A DNA stretch of 36,627 bases, taken from the NCBI GenBank assembly GCA_020024185.1, contig JAHHUD010000009.1, positions 1 to 36,627 of the forward strand, given 5' to 3'. This document shows positions 1 through 8,608 of the stretch, one piece after another. Both the position numbers and the translations under genes were made by a program. Position 1 is the stretch's first letter. The number at the start of each line of letters is the position of its first letter. This stretch comes from Oscillospiraceae bacterium (GTDB lineage: Bacteria > Bacillota > Clostridia > Oscillospirales > Ruminococcaceae). The notes under the pieces were generated by a model. It searched no databases. It saw only the letters and a list, made by a program, of their open reading frames with translations, and was not told the DNA's origin.

Positions 1-91
1 GTTATAATGATATTACATATTATTATTTAGAATTAGGTCTATAATGATTTTTAGTTATAATAAATCATAGAAGTTACTTATTTACATACAT

Positions 92-274
92 ATGAAAAAA
101 ATAGGGAAAGTTGTAGTTATCAGTAATTCACTTATAGCAAATCTTGCTAAAAATTAAAATGTAGCAGTTGAAGACCTTGTTAAAAATTGTACAGCTCTGA
201 ACGGTGATTTAAATGATGTTTTGGAATTACTTTCTGATAATAAACAAGTGATATTAAGAGAGGAAATATTATAA
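92..274 (+). pseudogene. Short ORF with in-frame stop, coupled to the methyltransferase
   Basis: An ATG at 92 opens a frame that stops at TAA 155-157, then stays open to a second TAA at 272-274. The second stop overlaps the methyltransferase start codon (TAATG). Read through the first stop, it would encode about 60 residues with a protein-like C-terminal half (NVAVEDLVKN, then an acidic helix-like stretch). The overlap suggests that translation of the two was once coupled, as for small regulators or accessory proteins ahead of R-M genes. I do not recognise the family. The internal stop makes it a probable relic, although the C-terminal half could still be translated from an unseen start. Confidence 0.4.
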
Positions 275-2859
275 TGGATGAAAAAAGAAAATTAACTTAT
301 ATTAGCTTGTTTAGTAGTGCAGGTGTAGGATGTTATGGATTTAAATTAGAGGGATTTGAATGTATAGCCACTAACGAACTTATTGAAAGACGATTAAATA
401 TTCAAAAATATAATAATAAGTGTAAATATGAAAGTGGTTATATTTTAGGAGACATAACACAAAAAGAAATTAAAGAAAATCTGTACTCACAAATTGAATT
501 ATGGAAGAAAAAAGAAAATGTTTCCAGTGTTGATGTGATTGTCGCTACACCGCCATGTCAGGGAATGTCTGTTGCAAATCACAAAAAAAATGATAATGAA
601 ATTATTAGAAACTCTTTAGTCATAGAATCAATTAAAATTATTAAGGAACTAAATCCAAAATTTTTCATTTTTGAAAATGTCGCTGCTTTCATGAAAACTA
701 TATGCACAGATATAGATGGAGAAAACAAATCTATATCTGATGCGATTGAAAGCAATTTAGGAGAACTATATTCATATACTCATAAAATAATTAATTTTAA
801 AAATTATGGTGCTTGTTCCAGTCGCCAAAGAACAGTTGTTATTGGTGTTTCTAAAGATTTATCTGATGATATTTCACCTTTAGAATTATATCCTAATTTA
901 GTTAAACAACAAACTCTTAGAGAGGTTATCGGTCATTTAAAAGCTTTAAACAAATTTGGAGAAATAGATGAAAAAGATATTTATCATTCATTTAGAGTAT
1001 ATCCTGAGCATATGAGAAAATGGATTTCTGATATCAAAGAGGGTGAATCGGCATTTGAGAACAAGGAAGATATCAAAAAGCCACACCGTATAATAGATGG
1101 GAAAATAGTAATTAATCAGCAAAAAAATGGAGATAAATATAAACGTCAATATTGGGATAAAGTAGGACCTTGTATTCATACAAGAAATGACCAAATGGCA
1201 AGTCAAAATACTTTACATCCATGTGATGATAGAGTTTTCAGTATAAGAGAATTAATGCTTATGATGACAGTACCATCAGATTTTAAATGGGTAGAAACTA
1301 ATTTTGATGAACTTAATAAATTAACTTATGAACAAAAAAGAGCATTTCTAAAAAAAGAAGAAATAAAAATAAGACAATCACTTGGAGAAGCTGTTCCTAC
1401 TGTAATTTTTAAGTCCATTGCTCATAAAATCGCTCAATCTTTAAGCTATAAACAAATAAATACAGCAACTATAAATAAATTAGTAGTTTTACATAATTTA
1501 TCTAATGTAGAAAATTTAAAACTTTTTATTAAAGATAACCCTCTAAATTTATCTTTGACATCTCTATGTAAAATTGCTGAGCTTGCAAATACAAATCGAA
1601 CAGATAATGCAGCTTTTTTTACAAGTAAGACTCTTATTACTGAAATGATGAAATACCTTCCAGACTCAGATAAAGATACACTAAGAATACTTGAGCCATC
1701 TGTTGGTGTAGGAAACTTTTTACCACTTATCATAAAAAAATTTGAAGGTAAAAATATAATTTTTGATGTTGTTGATATAGATCCAAATAGTTTAGATATA
1801 GCAAAAACAATTATTTCAAAATATAAGATTCCCACAACATGTCAAATAAATTATATTGCTGATAACTTTTTACTTCATAATTTTACTGAAAAATATGATT
1901 ATGTAATTGGAAATCCCCCTTTCTATAAAATGAAATCATCAGATAAATTATTGAATATTTATAAAAAAAATGCCATTAATAAATTAACAAAAAATATTTG
2001 TTCATTTTTTCTAGAAAAATCACTTAATATAGGAATTTATGTTGCATTAGTATTTCCTAAATTTTTACTTAACACTCCTGAATTTGCTCCAACAAGGAAT
2101 TATCTCTTTGATAAAGCGGTTGAAAGTATTATAGATTTCGGAGAAAAAGGATTTCCAGGTGTTTTAGTTGAAACAATATCTATTATGATAAATAATTTGG
2201 TTCGTCCATCGCAAACTAAAATCCTGTCCATTACATCCGGAAAACACATAATACAATCTCAAAATTATATTTTTGATAAACAACTTCCCTACTGGATTAT
2301 TTATAGAGATAGTAAGTTTGATAGTATTTGTAAAAATCTAGATTTTAATGTTTTTAGTGTTTTTAGAGATAGACAAATTACAAATAATATAATATCAGAT
2401 AATGGAAGTGTTCGGGTGTTAAAGTCACGTAATATAAGTGATGATGGTACAGAAATTTTAGATATAAATGGTTATGATACATATATTTCTAAAGATATAG
2501 CAAAAAAATTATCTGTATATGAATATATAAATTCAACAGATGTATATCTTACACCTAATATGACATATAAACCTCGTGTTATAAAAAAACCTAAAGATTG
2601 TCTAGTAAATGGTTCAGTAGCTATTTTAATTCCTAAAAATGGTGTTGAGCCTACAAATAAACAATTAGCCTTTTTTTCAACAGAAGAATATAGGCAATTT
2701 TATAAAATTGCACGTAATTATCAAACAAGATCATTAAATGTAGATGCTTGTTCGGTTTTCTTTTATGGATTATTGAGAGAATATCCCAAAAAAGAACCTA
2801 TTACAGAAAAGGTAATAAAAGAAAGTAATCAAATGTATTTTTTAGATTATATGAATTGA
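274..2859 (+). CDS. Fused DNA methyltransferase: cytosine-5 domain plus adenine-N6 domain
   Basis: The N-terminal half (about residues 1-385) is a Dcm-type cytosine-5 methyltransferase. It shows the SAM motif at its start (SLFSSAGVGCYGF), the catalytic PCQ motif with Cys95, the ENV motif (Glu134) and a QRT-type motif VIII. The C-terminal half (about 410-861) is a separate adenine-N6 methyltransferase with EPSVGVG (Glu474 on) as SAM motif and NPPF (Asn547-Phe550) as catalytic motif IV. At 861 residues it is about twice the length of a single enzyme. It would protect host DNA against the adjacent endonuclease. Two different base specificities in one chain suggest an asymmetric recognition site, with one strand protected by m5C and the other by m6A. 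The nuclease reading frame begins 9 bases downstream. The domain calls are firm; the target sequence cannot be read from the sequence. Confidence 0.93.
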   Translation: MDEKRKLTYISLFSSAGVGCYGFKLEGFECIATNELIERRLNIQKYNNKCKYESGYILGDITQKEIKENLYSQIELWKKKENVSSVDVIVATPPCQGMSVANHKKNDNEIIRNSLVIESIKIIKELNPKFFIFENVAAFMKTICTDIDGENKSISDAIESNLGELYSYTHKIINFKNYGACSSRQRTVVIGVSKDLSDDISPLELYPNLVKQQTLREVIGHLKALNKFGEIDEKDIYHSFRVYPEHMRKWISDIKEGESAFENKEDIKKPHRIIDGKIVINQQKNGDKYKRQYWDKVGPCIHTRNDQMASQNTLHPCDDRVFSIRELMLMMTVPSDFKWVETNFDELNKLTYEQKRAFLKKEEIKIRQSLGEAVPTVIFKSIAHKIAQSLSYKQINTATINKLVVLHNLSNVENLKLFIKDNPLNLSLTSLCKIAELANTNRTDNAAFFTSKTLITEMMKYLPDSDKDTLRILEPSVGVGNFLPLIIKKFEGKNIIFDVVDIDPNSLDIAKTIISKYKIPTTCQINYIADNFLLHNFTEKYDYVIGNPPFYKMKSSDKLLNIYKKNAINKLTKNICSFFLEKSLNIGIYVALVFPKFLLNTPEFAPTRNYLFDKAVESIIDFGEKGFPGVLVETISIMINNLVRPSQTKILSITSGKHIIQSQNYIFDKQLPYWIIYRDSKFDSICKNLDFNVFSVFRDRQITNNIISDNGSVRVLKSRNISDDGTEILDINGYDTYISKDIAKKLSVYEYINSTDVYLTPNMTYKPRVIKKPKDCLVNGSVAILIPKNGVEPTNKQLAFFSTEEYRQFYKIARNYQTRSLNVDACSVFFYGLLREYPKKEPITEKVIKESNQMYFLDYMN

Positions 2860-2868
2860 GGAATGTAA

Positions 2869-3171
2869 ATGTTAACGCAACAAGATATTGAAAACTTCTG
2901 CAATCAAAAAAATTATGATATAAGAGAAAGTGGCAATGGACGTTGGATTGATCAAAAATGTGCTGCTGATGTGGTTACGGTTATAGCAGATTGCATTTAT
3001 AATTATGTTTTAGAAAATCCAGACACAGAATTTACGACACCAGATATTTGGCATTATAAATATGCTATTGAAAATGTTGAAGTAATATTTAAAAAGCCTG
3101 AAGTAGAAAGTCAATCGGCAAAAAATGAGTATGATAAAATTTTTTCAACAACCAATGGAAATGCTTGCTAA
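2869..3171 (+). CDS. Restriction endonuclease, N-terminal fragment (frameshifted)
   Basis: This 100-residue frame begins 9 bases after the methyltransferase stop. It encodes a globular N-terminal segment, and its last 11 residues read as out-of-frame sequence. Within the tract AAAATTTTTT at 3136-3145 the sensible protein switches to the +1 frame and continues in the next entry. Removing one base from this tract gives one uninterrupted protein of about 407 residues ending at 4093. The fragment alone has no recognisable catalytic motif. The shift may be a real inactivating or phase-variable mutation, or a homopolymer sequencing error. Its position directly after the methyltransferase supports a role in the cognate restriction enzyme. 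Confidence 0.7.
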   Translation: MLTQQDIENFCNQKNYDIRESGNGRWIDQKCAADVVTVIADCIYNYVLENPDTEFTTPDIWHYKYAIENVEVIFKKPEVESQSAKNEYDKIFSTTNGNAC

Positions 3172-4093
3172 TGCGGGAGTTTTAATAAAAATAAAATATG
3201 GCAAGCGTAATTTTTATAAAGTAGGAAATAAAAGTATTTTAGAATATATAGCACTACGTGAAAGAAATGCGCTGATTTTTCTCAAAAACTATATTGAGAA
3301 AGTTCTGAAAGATAGTGGGCTATATTCATATTTTGAGAACTTTTTTAGATTACAAACTCAAACAGCTTATAATAATGTAAAACAAGCTTTTTCTGATTTT
3401 ACTATTAGATATACAAAAATTAACGGAAAAGTTGAATGTAATAGAATATTTATTAAGGTTCTTAATCCATTAGCTTATTTTGCAAATTCTTGTGGAACAG
3501 AAAGAGGTCACATATCACATCAAATTATAACTTATGATATGCTTATGTATAATCGAAACAATTTTAGAGATATTTATGCGGATAAGCCTAAAGGTATCAC
3601 AAGAAAAGAATATGCAGACAAACATCCAGTAGAAGTAAATGATGCCTATTATCATTATCAATCTAAAAAGGCAAAGAGATTTTTACGTTTATTTAATGAT
3701 CAGAATAGAGATGGCAGAACAGAGCATATTGAAGTATCACATACTAAAGATAAGGCAATTCATATGCACAATATCTTTCCTGAATCAATATATCCAGAAA
3801 TATGTTATTATTTAGAAAATATCATTGCTTTAACACCTACACAACATTTTAATTATGCTCATCCTAATGGTTATACACAGGAAATTGATGAACAATATCA
3901 ACATCTTTTATTGCTTTCTAAGGCTAATAGAATCTATGAAAATCTAACAGATACTACTACTGAAAAAATCTATGAATTTTCGAATTTCTTGTTTGTACTT
4001 GATGTAGGTTTTGATAATGATGACATTATGGAAATAGCTGATATGGATTTTGGTTCGGTTATCAATGCAATTAATATACATTATACAACGTAA
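3125..4093 (+). CDS. HNH-type restriction endonuclease, main C-terminal part
   Basis: This frame holds most of the putative cognate nuclease. Around residue 213 it has a beta-beta-alpha-metal (HNH) signature: HMHNIFP, then LENIIALTPTQHF, then AHPN. The spacing of His, Asn and His fits type II restriction enzymes of the HNH class. Its nominal ATG at 3125 lies inside the upstream frame and has no clear ribosome binding site, so it is probably the continuation of 2869 after a one-base shift near 3140 rather than an independent gene. The TAA at 4091-4093 forms part of the Shine-Dalgarno sequence of the next gene. If the shift is real, the cell keeps methylation but lacks restriction. The HNH call rests on motif reading only. 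Confidence 0.75.
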   Translation: MSMIKFFQQPMEMLANAGVLIKIKYGKRNFYKVGNKSILEYIALRERNALIFLKNYIEKVLKDSGLYSYFENFFRLQTQTAYNNVKQAFSDFTIRYTKINGKVECNRIFIKVLNPLAYFANSCGTERGHISHQIITYDMLMYNRNNFRDIYADKPKGITRKEYADKHPVEVNDAYYHYQSKKAKRFLRLFNDQNRDGRTEHIEVSHTKDKAIHMHNIFPESIYPEICYYLENIIALTPTQHFNYAHPNGYTQEIDEQYQHLLLLSKANRIYENLTDTTTEKIYEFSNFLFVLDVGFDNDDIMEIADMDFGSVINAINIHYTT

Positions 4094-4106
4094 GGAGGAA
4101 ATTATA

Positions 4107-4622
4107 ATGGTTAAATTAGATTACAAAACAAATAATCTGAGATGGGGATTGAGCGGTATAGAATTTAAAAACTGGAAGAATTACTCTTTCACATTAGGGT
4201 ATCTTTCTAATCCTGCTCATTACAACAATTTAAATCCTGGCTCTTTCTATGCTAACATTTCTCTTCACATTGAGAAAAATAATAAGCAAGGTGCTTGGGG
4301 AAAAGAGGGACGTATCCATTATTATGGAGAATTAAGTGACCTAAAAGTATTTTTTGATGATTTATATAATTGTAGTAGTAATGGGACAGGAAGAATAACA
4401 CAACGGATTAATTCTAATGGCTATATTCTATCTTTGGTAGACGATTATAATTTTGAACGTCAAGAATATATGGGATATACAACAGTTGATGTGTTCCCAC
4501 CCAAAGACAAGAATAACATAGAAAATTATTTAAGAGGATATCTGTTGAATGGAGGTATGACCACTACTCAAATTCAGAATTGTATCGATTTTTTTAATAG
4601 TGGGTACAAAGTAAACTTTTGA
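4107..4622 (+). CDS. Unknown protein in the R-M operon
   Basis: A 171-residue protein with no family I recognise. The start is set at ATG 4107, which has a strong TAAGGAGG site 7 bases upstream; the longer frame from 4050 would run through the end of the nuclease gene. The protein is rich in aromatic residues and glycine, has no signal peptide or membrane segment, and ends with a short helical region. It is tightly placed behind the nuclease, with its Shine-Dalgarno overlapping the nuclease stop, so it is very probably co-transcribed with the R-M genes. An accessory role, such as nuclease partner or controller, is only an inference from position. Confidence 0.65.
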   Translation: MVKLDYKTNNLRWGLSGIEFKNWKNYSFTLGYLSNPAHYNNLNPGSFYANISLHIEKNNKQGAWGKEGRIHYYGELSDLKVFFDDLYNCSSNGTGRITQRINSNGYILSLVDDYNFERQEYMGYTTVDVFPPKDKNNIENYLRGYLLNGGMTTTQIQNCIDFFNSGYKVNF

Positions 4623-5013
4623 ATATAGAAATACAATGTAAAGTTACCATTGTATGCAAGCTTTTCTTTGTTAACAATGTTACAACACAAGATCAAATAG
4701 TGTATCCTTTACAAATAATATAGATACTACTTTCTAAATTGCCCATGCAATTTTATTTAATATTATTTTATTGAAAGATATATATTTTAAATAAGATAGA
4801 TACAATGACAAATTATGAATAAATAAAATTTCGTATTGAAACAACTTTGTCGAAAATTTAACGAAAATCAATAGGAGCAGTTATTTATCAAAATGATAGG
4901 TATTTAATCATTTAAAAGATTATTGGTACTTAAAAAACATTATTTTACTAAAAATACTTATGACTATAAAATTAAGTAAGAATTTATAAATGATAAAAAA
5001 GTGAGTGATATTA
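4623..5013. other. AT-rich intergenic region
   Basis: About 390 bases without a credible gene. An 8-bp perfect hairpin (ATACAATG at 4631-4638 with CATTGTAT at 4648-4655) lies just after the upstream gene but lacks a clean T-run, so it is at best a weak terminator. The remainder is AT-rich and presumably holds the promoter of the DUF262 gene, which I cannot place with confidence. Confidence 0.5.
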
Positions 5014-7101
5014 ATGAAAGCAACTGAAACAACAATTTTGAATTTTATTGGTGGATTAGATAAAGTCTTTATAATACCACCATTTCAAAGAAATTATGAA
5101 TGGAACTTTGAACAATGTGAAGAGCTTTTTTCAGATATTGTAAATGCTCATAAAAATAACCGTTCACATTACTTAGGTAATATAGTTTATTATAAAGGAA
5201 AAAATGACGGGGCTTCATACAGCGAATATATACTTGTAGATGGACAACAAAGAGTTACTACTATCTTATTATTACTTTGTGCTTTGAGAGATTCATTATT
5301 AGAAGATGATGATAATATTAGAAGCATAAATCAAAGGTATTTATTAAATGATGTTGTAGACAATAGATTTAGAGTTAGATTAAAACAAACTAGTTATGAC
5401 ACAAGTAGTTTTACATCAATTATAGATAAAACTCCGATTGAAAATAAAGATAATAATGTTGTAAAAAATTATTATCTTTTTAAGAAACTAATAGCTGACT
5501 GTGGTATAGAACCTATAGAACTTTATAAAACTGTACCCAAATTAGAAGTTGTTGATGTAAATCTACAAATAGAAGACGATTTAAATGCTGTACAAACTGT
5601 ATTTGAAAAAATAAATTCAACTGGTAAAAGATTAACACCTGCAGACCTAATTCGTAATTACTTACTTCTTGCAAATAGTTCAGTAGAACAAGAGCGACTT
5701 TATGATGATTATTGGGTTAAAATTGAACAACTTGTTAAAAATGATAACATATCAAAATTTGCAAAAGACTATTTAATCATTAATATTTTTGAGGATGTTC
5801 CAGAAGATAAAACCTATAAAATGTTTAAAGAACATTTTATAGAAAATAAGGCGCTTCATATCGATATTTTAAGAGATATGTATAAATATGCTAAATATTT
5901 TTCTTGGATTAAGTTTGAAATATGTCCTGATAAAAAAATAAATAAGATAATTAAGTACCTTAACTATGTAAAAACTGATGATGTATATCCACTTTATTTA
6001 TATGTATTTGAAAAATTATATGATAATAATACTGACGAATTAGCAAAAATATTACAATTATTATCAGATTTTATGATTAGATATCGCATCGTTTCACCGT
6101 CAGGTGGAGGTGGTGCATTGCGTTCCGTTGTCCACCAATTATTAGAAAATTTAAGCTCTGGAGTAATAGAAAATACATATAATAACATATTATTTGAACT
6201 ATCAAATAGTAATACTCCATCGGGAAGATTTCCAGATGATGAGGAATTTAAAAATGCATTAATGACTTCATTAAATACTAACTATGCTAAAACAGTTTTA
6301 CTTAGAATAGAAGAAACCGAAACCAAAAATACACCAATAGAATTTAATAAGGTTACAATTGAGCATATTATGCCACAAACTTTAAGTGAGTGGTGGATAG
6401 AAAACTTAGGTGGAAAAGAGAATGCAGAAATTATTTCAGATAAATATTTAAATTGTATAGGAAATCTTACTCCTATTTCTCAAGGATATAATTCTAAAAT
6501 GTCAAATAAGCCTTGGAATGATAAGGTAAAAGAATTTAGAAATGTACAATTTAAAATTACAACTGAACTTACTGAAAACAAAGATTGGAAAGAAGATAAT
6601 ATTTCTAAAAGAAATTCAAATCTAGCAGATAGAGCTTGTAAATCAATTATTGCTCCTGTTAAAAGGACAAGAAAATATCAAACAAAAAATATTTCTGGAG
6701 ATTTTGCTGAAGGTATATATCCTATGTCAGACTTAACAACGCCTATGTCAGGTGCAGTTCCAGATGCTATCATATATGAAGACAAACCTTATGAAATTTC
6801 AACTTGGAAAGATATGCTAAATATTGTTTGTTCATTGACATATAGTATAGACAATGATCTTTTTGAAAAAATAATTAGAGAAAATAAAATACATAAATCT
6901 ACTTCAAAAAAAAATTATCCTCAAAAAGACCCTATAATAACAGAAAATGGGAATCTTTTAGTTAAACCAGAACACATAAAAAATACTATTTACTATGTTG
7001 AAAGCACTATAAGTTCAGATAGAGCGAGATTTTATTCCAAGCAACTTTTGGACATTTATGGTATAACAGACAGGTTACAATTATCTGTTAGAAATCGATA
7101 A
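5014..7101 (+). CDS. DUF262-DUF1524 nuclease (GmrSD-like)
   Basis: A 695-residue two-domain defence nuclease. The N-terminal DUF262 domain has the PPFQRNYEW segment and the DGQQR motif (Asp76 on), the ParB-like nucleotide-binding site of GmrS. The DUF1524 domain holds an HNH-type site: EHIMPQ (Glu450-His451), Asn480 with IGNLT, and a following NSKMSNKPW segment. Known GmrSD proteins are NTP-dependent type IV enzymes that cut modified foreign DNA. A further domain of about 130 residues at the C-terminus (starting near PMSGAVPDAIIYEDK) is unassigned and may recognise the target. ATG 5014 is preferred over GTG 5005 because a GTGAG stretch lies just ahead of it. The gene stands alone after the R-M genes, so the segment combines methylation-guided and modification-dependent types of defence. 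Confidence 0.88.
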   Translation: MKATETTILNFIGGLDKVFIIPPFQRNYEWNFEQCEELFSDIVNAHKNNRSHYLGNIVYYKGKNDGASYSEYILVDGQQRVTTILLLLCALRDSLLEDDDNIRSINQRYLLNDVVDNRFRVRLKQTSYDTSSFTSIIDKTPIENKDNNVVKNYYLFKKLIADCGIEPIELYKTVPKLEVVDVNLQIEDDLNAVQTVFEKINSTGKRLTPADLIRNYLLLANSSVEQERLYDDYWVKIEQLVKNDNISKFAKDYLIINIFEDVPEDKTYKMFKEHFIENKALHIDILRDMYKYAKYFSWIKFEICPDKKINKIIKYLNYVKTDDVYPLYLYVFEKLYDNNTDELAKILQLLSDFMIRYRIVSPSGGGGALRSVVHQLLENLSSGVIENTYNNILFELSNSNTPSGRFPDDEEFKNALMTSLNTNYAKTVLLRIEETETKNTPIEFNKVTIEHIMPQTLSEWWIENLGGKENAEIISDKYLNCIGNLTPISQGYNSKMSNKPWNDKVKEFRNVQFKITTELTENKDWKEDNISKRNSNLADRACKSIIAPVKRTRKYQTKNISGDFAEGIYPMSDLTTPMSGAVPDAIIYEDKPYEISTWKDMLNIVCSLTYSIDNDLFEKIIRENKIHKSTSKKNYPQKDPIITENGNLLVKPEHIKNTIYYVESTISSDRARFYSKQLLDIYGITDRLQLSVRNR

Positions 7102-7246
7102 AATATTTATTAATACAAACTCTGTGATAGCAAAAATAATAAGTATAATATAGATAAAAGAATGTGAATTTCAAGCTAAACAGATAAAAAAGTATTTGTT
7201 ATTAGATAACACTTTGTGAGTGGGAATAGTAAAATAGAAAGCTTTA

Positions 7247-7284
7247 GAGCCGATAAATCCCAATTTTAATGGGTTTATTGGCTC
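7247..7284 (+). terminator. Long hairpin after the DUF262 nuclease gene
   Basis: A stem of about 15 bp with a few G-T or mismatched positions (GAGCCGATAAATCCCA against TGGGTTTATTGGCTC) lies 145 bases after the stop codon. It is followed by a T-containing but broken run. It may end transcription of the nuclease gene; efficiency is uncertain. Confidence 0.5.
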
Positions 7285-7377
7285 ATACTATTTACACGTA
7301 TAACTTTTTGATAATAAAATATACTGAAAGTGTACTATAAAACAAACTAAGGTTACTAAATATGGAGATATTAAAGA

Positions 7378-7391
7378 TATGAGAGGTTGTA
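7378..7391 (+). other. Probable left boundary of integrative element 1
   Basis: TATGAGAGGTTGTA differs at one base from TATGAGAGGTCGTA, which marks the tRNA-Met/element junctions at 10804 and 30107. The sequence to its right continues like the left ends of the other copies, with a degenerate CTGAATTG tract and then the left-end repeat. The sequence to its left shows no tRNA piece. It also forms its own 7-bp inverted repeat (TATGAGA/TCTCATA, 7378-7398). It looks like a diverged or secondary attachment junction. Confidence 0.45.
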
Positions 7392-7450
7392 TCTCATAAA
7401 ATATTTTTAAAGAAGTTGCTGAATTGATTAGAGAAAATTTGATTTTTCGA

Positions 7451-7670
7451 TGGTGATTTACTTAGGTTTTAGCTATTTTTTATCACCCAGCAAAGGTGAA
7501 CTCCCCCCAAGAATTGCGTCGCAGTAAACAAAGAAAAGGATTTTTGACACTGGATTTATCTGAAAGCCAAGTTGATATCAGACCTCACTTTCTATTCTTC
7601 TGTTTTTAAAACATTATACAAATAAGACTTATACTTAGTTTTATGAATGCAAGTTTTAAAAGTGTATGGA
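7451..7670 (+). repeat. Element left-end repeat, copy A
   Basis: A block of about 220 bp recurs near 10973, 30275 and 35384. The best kept part is AAGGTGAACTCCCCC-AAGAATTG followed by GCAGTAAACAAAGAAAAGG. A GGTGAT/ATCACC inverted repeat sits at its start. It always stands at the left of an element, ahead of the HTH gene or its relics, so it is probably a functional end, a replication or processing site, or a leader RNA. Confidence 0.75.
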
Positions 7671-7701
7671 GTGATAAAGGTGGAAGTAACATTTTTAACT
7701 A

Positions 7702-7730
7702 TTTACAACAGAACAAACGTTTGATATAAT
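7702..7730 (+). promoter_or_regulatory. Promoter of the HTH gene
   Basis: TTTACA (7702-7707) and TATAAT (7725-7730) are separated by 17 bases, close to the sigma-A consensus. A diverged version stands ahead of the truncated HTH copy near 32190. Confidence 0.75.
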
Positions 7731-7772
7731 AGTAGCATCTTAAAAGCATTAAATCAAGCGGGGGTGCAGATA

Positions 7773-8171
7773 TTGAAACGGGTATATTACCATAAAAGAG
7801 ATCCAATTAAGAATTACTTTCCAATGCCAAACGAAGTGTTTGCATTAGGATTAAAAGCCGAAGAAACAGCTGTTTATGCCTATCTTATGTTTTGTGAAGA
7901 CAGAGAAACACATACCTGTTATCCAAGTTACAGAACCATCGGAAAGGCTGTAAATATGACAACAAACACTGTCAGAAAATATGTGATTTCTTTAAAAGAG
8001 AAGAACTTAATTGAAACAGAAGAAACATCGATAATAAAGCAAGATGGTAAGAAATATAATGGCAATTTATTGTACAAGGTACTGCCAATAGAAGATGCAG
8101 TCAGAAGCTATCAAGAAAGAATATTACAAGAAAAAGACATCAAAAATAAATTGAAAATCTGTAATAAATAG
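7773..8171 (+). CDS. HTH protein of the integrative element (replication-initiator-like)
   Basis: A protein of about 132 residues that starts with the conserved KRVYYHKRDPIKNYFPMPNEVF segment. It then has a winged-helix fold (CYPSYRTIGKAVNMTTNTVRKYV) of the HTH_36 type found in plasmid and ICE replication initiators. I place the start at TTG 7773 because the GGGGGTG at 7760-7766 serves as the Shine-Dalgarno; the alternative GTG at 7764 lies inside it. It is driven by the promoter at 7702 and precedes the integrase. Truncated copies occur at 11218 and 32246, so it belongs to the element backbone. It probably binds an element end and controls integration or replication; the exact role is inferred. 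Confidence 0.8.
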   Translation: MKRVYYHKRDPIKNYFPMPNEVFALGLKAEETAVYAYLMFCEDRETHTCYPSYRTIGKAVNMTTNTVRKYVISLKEKNLIETEETSIIKQDGKKYNGNLLYKVLPIEDAVRSYQERILQEKDIKNKLKICNK

Positions 8172-8608
8172 GCAACATATTTCGCTCGTGGGGGCAGCTG
8201 TTTGCCTCTATGTGCGATTTTAGAAAATGAGTATAACATAGTTACTGGAAGAATTTGAGGGAATTAAAAACAGAAAAAAGAAAAATTATGATAAAATCTC
8301 AATCTTTTTCGAAGTGGTCAACCACCGTTTATTATTGTACAAGATAAAAGCGTGATATCACGCAATTGGACAAAGCACGGCAGTGCCGAGCTTGTTTGTA
8401 TTTTTTATATGATATCAAAAAACAGCTCATAATATCAACATTGATATATAAGACAGTGTAAGTAGGCATAAATAAGAACTTTACATTGAATACGAAGTGA
8501 TATAAAGGATATTATGCTATATTTCAGCAAGATATTCTTGTTAGGTTTGCTGAATAGCTATTTTATGTATTTAATGGTATTGTATGATACTATAGGAGGT
8601 GCATAAAA
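8172..8608 (+). other. Conserved non-coding block between HTH gene and integrase
   Basis: This 437-base stretch is almost repeated at 11290-11741, and its first part again at 35690-35815. It holds an imperfect hairpin around CGCTCGTG...TGTGCG (8183-8214), the palindrome GCGTGATATCACGC (8350-8363), the terminator listed separately, and an ATATCA/TGATAT inverted repeat near 8436. I see no convincing excisionase gene; only short frames are open. Confidence 0.55.
8373..8407 (+). terminator. Intrinsic terminator after the HTH gene
   Basis: A 10-bp stem with one mismatch (AAGCACGGCA against TGCCGAGCTT, 1-base loop) is followed by GTTTGTATTTTTT. It separates HTH transcription from the integrase and is conserved at 11505-11540. 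Confidence 0.7.

Noticed and set aside
7247..7284. Possible attachment site or IS end
   Set aside because: It is a single inverted repeat placed as a terminator, with no copy elsewhere in the window.
8227..8353. Excisionase gene between HTH gene and integrase
   Set aside because: Short frames exist in two phases, but none has a start, Shine-Dalgarno and intact reading in both conserved copies.
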